Assembly (NCBI GenBank): GCA_903838675.1
Contig: CAILZI010000141.1
Location: forward strand, 182,055 to 246,054
Direction: 5' to 3'
Source of the DNA: an uncultured Verrucomicrobiota bacterium
GTDB lineage: Bacteria; Verrucomicrobiota; Verrucomicrobiia; Verrucomicrobiales; Verrucomicrobiaceae
Length of the DNA stretch: 64,000 nucleotides
Shown here: piece after piece, positions 46,022-54,872 of the stretch
Layout: each line of letters opens with the position of its first letter
Numbering within the stretch: the stretch's first letter is position 1
Made by a program: the position numbers and the translations under genes
The notes under the pieces: generated by a model
What the model saw: only the letters and a program-made list of their open reading frames with translations
Databases searched by the model: none
What the model was told of the DNA's origin: nothing

Positions 46022-47212
46022 TCACTTCTTCTTCCCTTTGGGCTGCGGCTTCTGCTCCCATTCCTCCACCTTGATGATGGCTTCCAAATCCTTCTTGGCG
46101 TCGATGTCTTCCGGCAGGATTTTGAACTTGGTCAGGTAGCGCAGCGCCTTGGCCACTTGAAGTATCTCGCCCTTCTTGGTTTCAATCTTGCCTGGGGGCA
46201 CTTCCTTGATCCTCTCGGAAAAATCCTCCACGGAGTCGAGGGCGGATTTCCGGGCCTCGGCATTGTCCTCGTAGCAGAGGGACTCAAAGAGATGCAGCAT
46301 CTTCTCGATGCCTTCGAGCTTGGCAGCAGACTCGCGGATGCTTTTGGCGATTTCCGCACGCTTTGCAGCCGTCGCCGCTTCGGTCATGTGGCTGGCTTCG
46401 CCGCCGTCGATGGCACGCTTGGGCAGCGGGCGGTACCAGATGTTGCGGTAGCGCACCGGATTGCCGTGGTCCTGCAGTTTGAGCGGGCCTTGATCAGGGA
46501 AGGCACGCGGGGAAGAACGCTTCATGTGGCCACCACCACCTTCGAGAGGTGTGTGATCTTGCGTGAGCACGCCATTCACAAAGACGGTGATGTAACCTGG
46601 ATCAAGCTCCTTGCCGTCTTTGAAAATCGGGCGGCGGAAGACGATGTCGTAGGTCTGCCATTCACCGGGCGCACGCAGAGGATTCGCCATCGGCGGATTG
46701 ATGCCGTAGATGGATGAAGCCATGCCATCGGGGTAGCTGGGATTGTTGTAATTGTCCAGCACCTGCACTTCGACCTGGCCCATGAGGAAGATTCCGCTGT
46801 TGCCACGGCCCTGGCTGTTACCCTCGACCTTTGAAGGGGCGCTCCATTCAACGTGCAGCTGGCAGTCGGAGAATTCCTCCTTCGTGCGGACGTAACCGCT
46901 GCCCGGCACGCATTGCAGCACACCGTCTTTGACTTCCCACTTGGTCGGCTCGGCCGGTGTTTTGTCCGCCTGCCACTTTTCAATCTCCTCCGGCTTGCCG
47001 CCGAAGAGAATGACAGCATCCGAAGGCGGCGTGCCCGGCTTTTCCTGCGAGCTGAACGTGCCCGGCTCCACTCGTACGGGCTGCGGCCGGTTCATGTCAT
47101 GGATCGCCCAAGGATGCGTCGCGTCCGGCGGATCGCCGTAGAACGCGCCATCAGCCAGCGCAGCGGTGGTGAGCAGGGACAAGGCGAGAGTGTGAAGCGT
47201 GGATCGTTTCAT
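46022..47212 (-). CDS. exported 3-keto-disaccharide hydrolase-like protein (DUF1080)
   Basis: A 396-residue protein with a signal peptide (MKRSTLHTLALSLLTTAALA). Residues about 60-270 form the DUF1080 concanavalin-like domain (LQCVPGSGYVRTKEEFSDCQ, RGNSGIFLMGQVEVQVLDN, then YRNIWYRPLP). In this phylum such domains are found in very many exported copies. Some members have been linked to hydrolysis of 3-keto-glycosides. A helical, lysine-rich C-terminal region of about 120 residues is extra. The ATG at 47212 is used for its signal peptide. Confidence 0.85.
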   Translation of the reverse strand: MKRSTLHTLALSLLTTAALADGAFYGDPPDATHPWAIHDMNRPQPVRVEPGTFSSQEKPGTPPSDAVILFGGKPEEIEKWQADKTPAEPTKWEVKDGVLQCVPGSGYVRTKEEFSDCQLHVEWSAPSKVEGNSQGRGNSGIFLMGQVEVQVLDNYNNPSYPDGMASSIYGINPPMANPLRAPGEWQTYDIVFRRPIFKDGKELDPGYITVFVNGVLTQDHTPLEGGGGHMKRSSPRAFPDQGPLKLQDHGNPVRYRNIWYRPLPKRAIDGGEASHMTEAATAAKRAEIAKSIRESAAKLEGIEKMLHLFESLCYEDNAEARKSALDSVEDFSERIKEVPPGKIETKKGEILQVAKALRYLTKFKILPEDIDAKKDLEAIIKVEEWEQKPQPKGKKK

Positions 47213-47324
47213 GGTGGTGGAGAGAGGTAGATGGAAAGACGCGGGGAGCAATGAAGATTCACAGGCTCACTTCACTCAAACCTCACGCTCGTTGGTGCCT
47301 GAGTCCCAAGCTTTTGGAAGCAAA

Positions 47325-47366
47325 TGGCAAAAAAGATGCCATCCCACTGGTCCGGTGGAATGGCAT
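47325..47366 (-). terminator. Rho-independent terminator ending the methyltransferase/kinase operon
   Basis: Seven-base outer arms ATGCCAT/ATGGCAT (47336-47342 and 47360-47366), extended inward by four more pairs after one mismatch. On the minus strand the stem is followed by CTTTTTTG. It lies 19 bases beyond the stop of the receiver/kinase-like gene. Confidence 0.85.
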
Positions 47367-47384
47367 GCCTATTTCCAAGGAGGA

Positions 47385-48635
47385 TCAACCGTTGGGCAGC
47401 AGGCGCTCCCAGAGAACATCGTTCATGAGCACGTTCGTGATGAATTCCCGGCTGCTGTCCACTGGAGCGACGGGCGTTGGCGCTACGGCGGGCACAACAA
47501 TGTCGAGGATCAGGCCCTTGGCCGTCCGCTGGGACGTGATGCGACCACCGAGGTGGTAAGCAAGGAAAAACGCGCCCATGAGAGTGAGGCCGGGGCCATC
47601 TGTGGTGGCATCTGCGTGAGTGAAGAAAGGATCAAACACGGAGCGAATCACTTCGCCTGCGAGTCCAGGACCGTTGTCGGTGAGGGTGAGATGCAGCGCT
47701 CCTGCATCAGCAGCCTCGGTCGCTGTTTTGGCAGAGAGGGAGACATGCGTGCCGGTGGCGAGAAGAGCCAGCTCTGTCTGGAGCAGCAGATGCAGCATTT
47801 TTTCAAACGCAGGTCGGCTGGTCTGGAGGGCAGGGAGCGCACCGGTGGCCTCAAATTTAAGTTCGATGCCTTTGGCGGTGAAGGCGGTGCGCTGCTGGTC
47901 GATCAATGCTGTGAGAACATTCGCTGCATCCATCTTGTGCTCGGGGCCGGAGGCGGACTGCAGCTCGCCCAGAAGTTCGGCGATGCGGGCTGCCTGACTC
48001 ACTACGTGCGCATGAAAGTCGCGCCAGAAGGTGGCCTGCCGCAGACGGTCGAGGTCAAAGTTCTGCTGACTGAGTCTGCCGGGTGTGATGTCCAGGAAGG
48101 CATGCACAGCACGCAAAGGCTGGTTCAGCTTCTGGTTCAGCCCGGCGGCCACCACACCCAGTCCCAAGACTCGGTCGGTGATGAGAAGGTTCTGCAGCAC
48201 GGAGAGTTTCTCCTGCAGCAGTCCGTCGCGTTCCTGCTGGAGGATGTAGAACTCCATGGCGCGGTGCAGGGTGTTGCGCACATCGTCCATCTGGATGGGC
48301 TTGGAGATGTAGCGGAAGATGCTGCCAAGATTGACCGCATCGACCGTGACATCGTAGTCGGCATAAGCCGTGACCATCATGCGCACGAGGTGGGGCCGGA
48401 GCTGGCGGGCACGTTCGAGAAGCTGCACCCCCTTTTCTCCGGGCATCCGCTGGTCAGACAGCAGCACGCCGATGTCTTCGCCGTGCTGCTCAATGAGCTT
48501 GAGCCCCTCAGCCGCGCTAATGGCGGTGAAGATGCGGAATTCGTCTCCGAAGGTTTTTTCGAAGTACTTCAACGCCTTCTCTTCATCATCGACATAGAGA
48601 ACGGCATAGCGTTTGAGGTCATATTGGTTTTGCAT
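47385..48635 (-). CDS. receiver plus histidine-kinase-like protein without the phospho-acceptor His (PhcR-like)
   Basis: A 416-residue cytoplasmic protein. Residues 1-125 are an intact receiver (YVDDEE, Asp61 in LLSDQRMPG, Lys112 in YISKP). Residues about 140-390 resemble a histidine kinase. The H-box, where AGxxHExNxPL is expected, reads AAGLNQKLNQPL, with Asn167 in place of His. The ATPase part keeps LTDNGPGL and FDPFFT. A receiver fused to a kinase-like output is the architecture of Ralstonia PhcR. Last gene of the operon, 14 bases after the membrane kinase and followed by a strong terminator. Confidence 0.82.
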   Translation of the reverse strand: MQNQYDLKRYAVLYVDDEEKALKYFEKTFGDEFRIFTAISAAEGLKLIEQHGEDIGVLLSDQRMPGEKGVQLLERARQLRPHLVRMMVTAYADYDVTVDAVNLGSIFRYISKPIQMDDVRNTLHRAMEFYILQQERDGLLQEKLSVLQNLLITDRVLGLGVVAAGLNQKLNQPLRAVHAFLDITPGRLSQQNFDLDRLRQATFWRDFHAHVVSQAARIAELLGELQSASGPEHKMDAANVLTALIDQQRTAFTAKGIELKFEATGALPALQTSRPAFEKMLHLLLQTELALLATGTHVSLSAKTATEAADAGALHLTLTDNGPGLAGEVIRSVFDPFFTHADATTDGPGLTLMGAFFLAYHLGGRITSQRTAKGLILDIVVPAVAPTPVAPVDSSREFITNVLMNDVLWERLLPNG

Positions 48636-48649
48636 ATGGAGGGGTCCTT

Positions 48650-51334
48650 CTAGGTATCGGCGTGGTGGTTGTTTGTGCTGTCGGTAGAGGGTAGCTCGAG
48701 GATGAACTCGGTGAACTGGCCGGACTGGCTCAGCACCTCAATTCGTCCGCCATGGTCCGCAATGATGCGGTTGCAGATGGAAAGTCCGAGCCCCATGCCC
48801 TGCCCCACGTCCTTGGTGGTGAAGAAGGGGTCGAAAATCTTGTCCCGGATCGCCTGCGGAATGCCGGGCCCGTTGTCCTTGATGGAGAACAGGGTCCTGT
48901 CTCTGCGGGTGTGCGCGGAAAGCTTGATGCAGGCCGTTTCACCCTCTGGGTATTGTTTGGTCGCCATGGCATCAATGGCGTTCTGGATGAAATTAATGAG
49001 CACTTGCACGAACTGGTTGCTGTCGCCCCGAATTTCAAGGCCTTCAGGAATGTCCACCTCGCGCTGGATGCCGTCTTTCCAGACATGAGAAAAGAAGCGC
49101 AGCCCGGTATTCACCACGTTCTTCAAATCAAAGGCGTGGTTGAGCTGGTTGGTGGTACGGGTGAAACCACGCAGGTCGGAGATGATCTGAATGACCCGGT
49201 TCACTCCCTCTTCCACATCTTTGACGGTGTCGGCAAAGTCGGCGCGTTCTTCCTCAGGCAAAGATTTGGCGGAACGGCCGATGATGCCCAGGCCCTGCCG
49301 CGCGTAATTGAGCGGATTGTTGATTTCATGGATCAAGCCGGCGCTCAGGCGCCCGAGCGAGGCGAGTTTCTCATTTTGCACGAGCATGGATTCCGTCTCC
49401 TTGATCTGCTCCAGCGCATTTTCGAGCTGTTGCTTTTGCACCACGAGCTCCTTTTGGAACAGACGCGAATCAACGAGATTTTTCAGGCGCACCATGATCT
49501 CCGTGAGTGAGAACGGCTTGGCCAGAAAGTCGCTGGCACCGGCTGCGAGGCATTCGAGCTTGGTCTTCTCATCCGCCCTTGCAGTAAGCAGCACGACGGG
49601 GATGGAACGCGTGGAGGTGCGTTCACGCAGCTCGCGGCACATTTGCAGGCCGTCTTTTTCCGGCATCATCATGTCGGAGAGGATGATGTCCGGCAGGAAT
49701 TGTGAAGCTTTGTCGATCGCCTGCTGTCCGTCCACAGCCTCCAGCACTTCAAAGGTGTCACTGAGCTGGCTCTTGAGGAAACGCAGCATGTCGGGTTCGT
49801 CGTCGGCGATCAGCAGCTTGGGCTTGCGGCTGCGACCCACGCCAGTTTCCACCGGGCGCAGCGTGGCCTGCAGCGAAGTCATGGCCGGGAACAGTTCGGC
49901 GCGGCGGTAGAGTTCGGCAATCCAGTCTTTATTATCGGGACTTTCGTCGTCTGCTTCCTCGGTCGTTTCACTGGACTCATCCTCAGTGGCGCTGGGCTCA
50001 CCTTGGAGGAGTGGCAGATTCACCGTCATGGTTGTGCCTTTGCCGACCTCACTGGTGGCCACCACACTGCCGCCCTGCACTTCGGCAAGTTCCTTGACGA
50101 GGGCAAGACCGATGCCCATGCCCTGAAATTTGCGTTGGGAGGAGGTGTCCGCCTGCCAGAAGCGGTTGAAAATGTGCGGCAGTTGATCTGCCGGAATGCC
50201 CATGCCGGAGTCGCTAACCTCAATGACGAGCCAGCCATCGGTCTTGTTGGCGCTGAAGCTGACGCTACCATTGGCGGCGGTGAACTTTAGGGCGTTGAAG
50301 AGCAGGTTGAGGCAGATTCGCTCCATCTTCTCTGGATCAGCCAGCACGGTGCCGAGGTCGGCGTCCACATGGGTGTGCAGATGGATGCGCTTGTCCTCGG
50401 CCACACTACCGACGGCGGTGGCGAGGCCCTTGATGAAATCGTTCAAATTCACGCGCTGGGTGCGGACCTGCGCCCGGCCGGATTCAAGGCGCACCAGATC
50501 CAGAAGATCATTGATGAGCTTGAGCAGACGCATGGAGTTGCCCTGCATCGTGGCCATCAGATCTCGCTCCTCCTGAGGACGGCTGGACTCCGTGCGCTGG
50601 ATCAGGCTTTCCAGCGGCGCAATGAGCAGTGTCAGCGGCGTACGCAGCTCATGACTGATGTTGGCGAAAAAGCGGCCTTTGGCCTCATCCAGTTCCCGCA
50701 GCTTTTGGTTGCTGGCCTCGAGTTCGGCACGGTTGAGATCGAGACGGTAGCGCAGCTTGAATTCGGACTGGCGGATGGTGTTGTAATACCAGCTGCCTGC
50801 CACGATGAACACACCGGTGACGAAGAGAAAATAGAGGTTGTTGAAGAACAAGCCCTGAAATGAAAACGGCCCGTGGAGCATAGCCGCCGCAGTGTAGGCG
50901 ACAAAAGTGAGCACAAAAATGAGAATGCTGTCTTCCAAAGTCCAGCGCAAGAGCAGCGCAGAGCCAAGCATTACCAGATTCAACCCGGCGTAATAGGGAG
51001 AGATGGCACCGTCCTTGATATAGATCATCCACGAAATGGCCAGCAGTGGTATGAGCGCCACTGAGAGTCCCAGATAGCGGTAGTAACGTGTCCCCGGAGC
51101 GTAATGAAGGCTGAGCCAGACAACGGCAAGCAATACCGCTGAGAAAATGCGCACCGGGAAAAATTCCAGCGCCTGTCTCCAGCCATACATGAAAAAGTCC
51201 AATGAAGCCCCCGCAGGCATGAAGATGCCGGCCAGCAGTGCACCCAGCTTGTAGTTGCGGACACGGATGGGGCGTTCGTAGGTGTCAAACGAACTCTCCA
51301 GGCTGTCCATCAGAACTGGCTGCGCTGCGGTCAT
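48650..51334 (-). CDS. membrane hybrid sensor kinase with kinase-receiver-kinase order (PhcS/CqsS-like input)
   Basis: An 894-residue protein. About six membrane helices occupy residues 30-185 without a large periplasmic domain, as in CqsS/LqsS/PhcS-type receptors for hydrophobic signals. Then follow a first kinase (His228 in FANISHELRTPL; ATPase VSDSGMGI at about 375), a receiver (IADDEP, Asp554 in ILSDMMMP, Lys606) and a second kinase (His669 in SAGLIHEINNPL; ATPase [29 protein letters not shown]). Both kinases look active. It overlaps the methyltransferase gene by four bases, so they are co-translated, and it is followed after 14 bases by the receiver/kinase-like gene. Confidence 0.88.
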   Translation of the reverse strand: MTAAQPVLMDSLESSFDTYERPIRVRNYKLGALLAGIFMPAGASLDFFMYGWRQALEFFPVRIFSAVLLAVVWLSLHYAPGTRYYRYLGLSVALIPLLAISWMIYIKDGAISPYYAGLNLVMLGSALLLRWTLEDSILIFVLTFVAYTAAAMLHGPFSFQGLFFNNLYFLFVTGVFIVAGSWYYNTIRQSEFKLRYRLDLNRAELEASNQKLRELDEAKGRFFANISHELRTPLTLLIAPLESLIQRTESSRPQEERDLMATMQGNSMRLLKLINDLLDLVRLESGRAQVRTQRVNLNDFIKGLATAVGSVAEDKRIHLHTHVDADLGTVLADPEKMERICLNLLFNALKFTAANGSVSFSANKTDGWLVIEVSDSGMGIPADQLPHIFNRFWQADTSSQRKFQGMGIGLALVKELAEVQGGSVVATSEVGKGTTMTVNLPLLQGEPSATEDESSETTEEADDESPDNKDWIAELYRRAELFPAMTSLQATLRPVETGVGRSRKPKLLIADDEPDMLRFLKSQLSDTFEVLEAVDGQQAIDKASQFLPDIILSDMMMPEKDGLQMCRELRERTSTRSIPVVLLTARADEKTKLECLAAGASDFLAKPFSLTEIMVRLKNLVDSRLFQKELVVQKQQLENALEQIKETESMLVQNEKLASLGRLSAGLIHEINNPLNYARQGLGIIGRSAKSLPEEERADFADTVKDVEEGVNRVIQIISDLRGFTRTTNQLNHAFDLKNVVNTGLRFFSHVWKDGIQREVDIPEGLEIRGDSNQFVQVLINFIQNAIDAMATKQYPEGETACIKLSAHTRRDRTLFSIKDNGPGIPQAIRDKIFDPFFTTKDVGQGMGLGLSICNRIIADHGGRIEVLSQSGQFTEFILELPSTDSTNNHHADT

Positions 51335-52782
51335 TGGGCGGGCTTGCGGACTTCGAGAAAGATGTTCACACCGGTTTGGTCGGCCTTGACCTCCACCGTT
51401 CCTGGCGGCGCCTTGTCCGGTGCAATTTTCATAAACTGCTCTTTGTCACGATAAACCAGGTGCCATTCGAGCACGTATTCCATCCAGTTTCGCGAGGGGT
51501 TGGAAAGATCGACATTAGTGGCGATCAGCAGGCCGCCAGGGGCGACCAGATCGTAAAACACCTCCAGCAGGCGGCGGCAGATGCGATCCGAAAGATAGTC
51601 AAACAAACCCGCGCAGTATACGAGATCATAGCTGCCGGTCTCGTACCCTGCTCCCGCGCGCGAGGACTCCTTGAGGATCTGATGCACGGAGCGTTTGTCC
51701 AGCTTGATTCCAGTGCGGCGCCGGTGACGGGCGCGCAGCCCTTCGAGGTCACGCGTGGTGTTGGTGATGGTTTCGTCATTGAAATCGAGCAGGAGAAAAT
51801 CGGCGTGATCGCACAGATCATCATCGATCAGGAAATTTTGGATTTCCTGCGCCGGTCCGCAACCCAGATTGAAAATTCGGGCTACCTTGCCCTGAGCGTG
51901 CATGCGCGCGGTTTCATCATGCAGGCGCTGCTTGAGGTAGATGATGCGGTTTCGGTGGGCCACCACCGGCGCTGTGTCGAGGAATAGCCGGTTGAGAATC
52001 TTGGCAAACATCGAGCTGCCCTCATAGGGATCCCGCAGCATCATGCTCACCATTTCATAGTCGCCGGCGTAGCCGAGGGGTTTTTGAAACGTACGGTAAA
52101 TGAAGGGCGAGCACAGCACCAGCGGATGCAGCTGGCGCTTGATATAGCTGCGATGCACCGGCTGCTGATCCTGCACAATTTCCGAGGCAGTGCTTTCAAA
52201 CCGCACGAGCAGCGGCGCCACTGCTGGCAGGATTGGAGCTTCAAGCTGCTTGATGGTCTCGCGCTCCGCCTGAATGCGGTCTCCCGAGGGCATGGAACGC
52301 ACGCCCAGCTCCACCTGCTCCATCCAGCGGCGCAGATCGGAAAGGAGGGTGTGCATGTCCGCGACCACCAGTTTGAATTCTGGCACGACACGGTAGTTCT
52401 TTTCTGTCTCCTTGAGGAACTCGGCAAAATCCGCCAGCAGACGGTTTTTGTTCTGAGCAGGGGAAAAGATGTCGATGTCAATCCAGCCCTCATCCGAGAG
52501 GGACGCCTCGCAGATGAGCATGATGCCGGTGTTCACCAGATTGGCGATGACCGCGCGGCCTGAATAGACCACGCGCTCATTCATCATGATCCTGAAGTCA
52601 TTGAGCACTTCAGAGAGCTGGACAATGCTGTAAGGATTATAAACTTCGAACACGCCTAGATAGCGCGTGAGCCGGTGCAAGCTGCCGCGCACTTCAGCAC
52701 CCTGGCTGTTGCGGCAGATGATAAAACTAAGCCGTTCCCCTGTGGAAGCGACGGCTGGAAGTGAATGGTCGGTGTTCTCCAT
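51331..52782 (-). CDS. SAM-dependent methyltransferase with PilZ-like N-terminus (PhcB-like)
   Basis: A 483-residue protein. Residues about 15-105 look like a PilZ-type barrel (VRGSLHRLTRYLGVFEVYNP). After a helical linker, residues about 235-480 form a class I methyltransferase: GYAGDYEMVSMMLRDPYEGS, SAM-binding motif I FNLGCGPAQE (304-313), the acidic LLLDFNDETI and YDLVYCAGLFDYL. The GYAGDYEMV-PYEG-AHRNR pattern is what I associate with PhcB, which makes 3-hydroxy fatty acid methyl ester signals in Ralstonia. First of three genes in the order methyltransferase, membrane kinase, receiver-kinase. An AGAGGA ribosome site precedes the ATG. Confidence 0.8.
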   Translation of the reverse strand: MENTDHSLPAVASTGERLSFIICRNSQGAEVRGSLHRLTRYLGVFEVYNPYSIVQLSEVLNDFRIMMNERVVYSGRAVIANLVNTGIMLICEASLSDEGWIDIDIFSPAQNKNRLLADFAEFLKETEKNYRVVPEFKLVVADMHTLLSDLRRWMEQVELGVRSMPSGDRIQAERETIKQLEAPILPAVAPLLVRFESTASEIVQDQQPVHRSYIKRQLHPLVLCSPFIYRTFQKPLGYAGDYEMVSMMLRDPYEGSSMFAKILNRLFLDTAPVVAHRNRIIYLKQRLHDETARMHAQGKVARIFNLGCGPAQEIQNFLIDDDLCDHADFLLLDFNDETITNTTRDLEGLRARHRRRTGIKLDKRSVHQILKESSRAGAGYETGSYDLVYCAGLFDYLSDRICRRLLEVFYDLVAPGGLLIATNVDLSNPSRNWMEYVLEWHLVYRDKEQFMKIAPDKAPPGTVEVKADQTGVNIFLEVRKPAQ

Positions 52783-52924
52783 GTTACGAATCCTCTGCTA
52801 AAGCGTTCAGCGCCTTGATGACAAGACAAGCCTTGTTAAAAACGTTCAAATCGTGTCTTGGCATGGCACCGCAAGAGTGCAGGAGACCAAAGAGGGGAAA
52901 AAACAAGATGTCATTCATATTGAA

Positions 52925-54181
52925 TTAAAACCTCTGGGTGAAACTGAGTGCAAAGACCTGCCATTGATGATTGTAGTTGCCATCAAACAGCGGCTGCGAA
53001 GAGCCGCTGATCACACGGGTGGGGTTGTAAACATAGGCATAGGTGAAATCCACGCCCCGTGTCTTGCCCCGCCAGCCGACGCCCAGGCTGAATATACTGC
53101 GGTCATTGGTGCAGACCACCGGGCTGTAGGTGCTTGCAGGCTGTGAGTTTTCTGACCACAAGTAGCCACCGCGCAGAGTCCAGTTTTCGTTGAGCATATA
53201 CGTCATGCCGGTGCCTACATCTATCGAGTTTCTCCAGCCAAACACTGAACTGCTCGCTCCACCCAGCAGAGGCTGGTTGTTTCCGATCTGCAGGGGCAGA
53301 TCATCATGGGATGAATTCTGCGACCATTTGAAATCAAAACCCACGGTGAAGCGGTCGGTCACATCGAACCCATAACCTGCGGAGATGGAGCCCGGGAAAG
53401 TCATGTCTGAATTAAAAGTGCTGGATGAGGTTAACGTGCTAGGCAACCCAGCAGGCATGTTGGAGGCTTTGAAGTCTCCATGGAATAAGATCTTCACCGG
53501 CAGTCTTCCCACCAATGCGAAACGATGCCTCTTGGCCACTGTGTAGTTAACCCCCGCATAAGCACCCAGTCCCCAGCCCTGGCCGTGCATCTGAATGTCG
53601 CCTTCCGGTGTGCCGGGAACTCCGGTAACTTTGCTCCAGTCGTAAAACTGTTTCATTGTCAGATCGGCGTACATAATGTCCAGCCCGACGGCCACGCTCA
53701 GATTCTCGGTGACTTTAAAGGCCACCGCCGGAGTGATGTCCACCGTCAGCAAATTGGACGAGTAAGGCAGCGCATAGCGCAAAGGAGCACTCATGTTTTG
53801 TGGGTAGACGGAAGCCATCCCATACGGAGTGCTGACACCGAGGCCGAAGGACAGCCTGCCAGGAATGATTGGCTGCACGAAGTACATGCTCGCAGGAAAA
53901 ACCCATGGTTTTTCCATTCGCACGGACTGCCCGTTGTTTGAATTAAAGCTGATGTCGCCATGCCATATTGCGGTGTTGATCAGCAGTTCGCTTTTTTCAA
54001 TCTGCAGAATGTTGGCCGGTGACACCCTCACCGCAGAGGCGTCTTTCAGATTGGCGTATCTGCCGCCCACGATGCCCAGTGCCTGGGCGGAATCAGGCAC
54101 CACTGAGAGTGTCTCAGATGCATGTGCCGTCAGGGTGGCTAATCCCAGGACGATGAGAAAACGAGAGACCTGTGCTTTCAT
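52925..54181 (-). CDS. FadL/TodX-family outer-membrane channel
   Basis: A 418-residue outer-membrane protein with a signal peptide (RFLIVLGLATLTAHASE). The N-terminal SPANILQIEK region corresponds to the NPA plug segment of FadL. The barrel shows GLGVSTPYGMASVYP and ends ALSFTQRF with a C-terminal phenylalanine. FadL proteins admit long-chain fatty acids and other hydrophobic molecules by lateral diffusion. Here it lies between the NarL-type regulator (18 bases upstream) and the methyltransferase (142 bases downstream), all on the minus strand. Confidence 0.87.
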   Translation of the reverse strand: MKAQVSRFLIVLGLATLTAHASETLSVVPDSAQALGIVGGRYANLKDASAVRVSPANILQIEKSELLINTAIWHGDISFNSNNGQSVRMEKPWVFPASMYFVQPIIPGRLSFGLGVSTPYGMASVYPQNMSAPLRYALPYSSNLLTVDITPAVAFKVTENLSVAVGLDIMYADLTMKQFYDWSKVTGVPGTPEGDIQMHGQGWGLGAYAGVNYTVAKRHRFALVGRLPVKILFHGDFKASNMPAGLPSTLTSSSTFNSDMTFPGSISAGYGFDVTDRFTVGFDFKWSQNSSHDDLPLQIGNNQPLLGGASSSVFGWRNSIDVGTGMTYMLNENWTLRGGYLWSENSQPASTYSPVVCTNDRSIFSLGVGWRGKTRGVDFTYAYVYNPTRVISGSSQPLFDGNYNHQWQVFALSFTQRF

Positions 54182-54199
54182 GGTTGGGGAGGGGCGGAG

Positions 54200-54859
54200 T
54201 TAAGCCAGTCCGTTGGACTGGCAGTATCTGAGAATTTCGACGGTTCCTTTGAGCCCGGTTTTCCGACACAAGTTATATTTGTGCACTGCGACTGTTCGTG
54301 GGCTGAGCGAGAGATCGAGCGCCACCTGCTTCAGGCTTTTGCCCCGGGCCAGCTGCATGAGGACTTCCAGTTCACGGTTGGAGAGCTTTTCATGCACCTG
54401 CCCGGCGGATCCCTTGCGGATCGAACGGTCCGCGAACTTTTGCGCGAGTTCTCTGGATATGTAGCTGCGTCCCTCCAAGGTGCAGCGAATCGCATCAAAC
54501 AGCTCATGGGGCGGGGCGTCCTTGGTCACATAGGAGCGCGCTCCGAGTTGCATGGTGCGTGAGACAAAAGTTTCCTCCTGATGCATCGAAACAGCGATGA
54601 TTCTCGGCGGGATGGGCAGCGTGCGCAGTTCCGTGGTCAACTCCATGCCCGACCGGTCGCCCAGCTCAATGTCCACCAGGGCAATTTCGTAATTGTGCAG
54701 GCGGGCTTCAACCATTGCCTCCGCACAAGTGCCCGTGGAGACCACGGTGGCCTGAGGAAACTCCCCCTTCAGCATGCTCGTGAAGGCCTCGCGTACCAGC
54801 GCATGATCATCGACAACCAGAATGCGGAATGGCAGGGGGGATTGCATGAGAGTGTTCAA
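54200..54859 (-). CDS. NarL/LuxR-family response regulator
   Basis: A 219-residue regulator: receiver (ILVVDDHALVREAF, Asp in IALVDIELGDRSG, Lys in SYVTKDAPP) and a C-terminal LuxR helix-turn-helix (LSNRELEVLMQLARGKSLKQ, then LSLSPRTVAVHKYNL). It should bind DNA when phosphorylated. The gene is 13 bases after a soluble kinase with an HisKA_3-type H-box, which is probably its partner, and directly precedes fadL. That makes fadL its obvious candidate target. An in-frame ATG four codons in is an alternative start. Confidence 0.92.
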   Translation of the reverse strand: MNTLMQSPLPFRILVVDDHALVREAFTSMLKGEFPQATVVSTGTCAEAMVEARLHNYEIALVDIELGDRSGMELTTELRTLPIPPRIIAVSMHQEETFVSRTMQLGARSYVTKDAPPHELFDAIRCTLEGRSYISRELAQKFADRSIRKGSAGQVHEKLSNRELEVLMQLARGKSLKQVALDLSLSPRTVAVHKYNLCRKTGLKGTVEILRYCQSNGLA

Positions 54860-54872
54860 TGCCGTATGGGGT

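Noticed and set aside
47199..48653. Open frame of 484 codons on the plus strand
   Set aside because: Antisense to the receiver/kinase-like gene; no domain, and it runs through the terminator at 47325.
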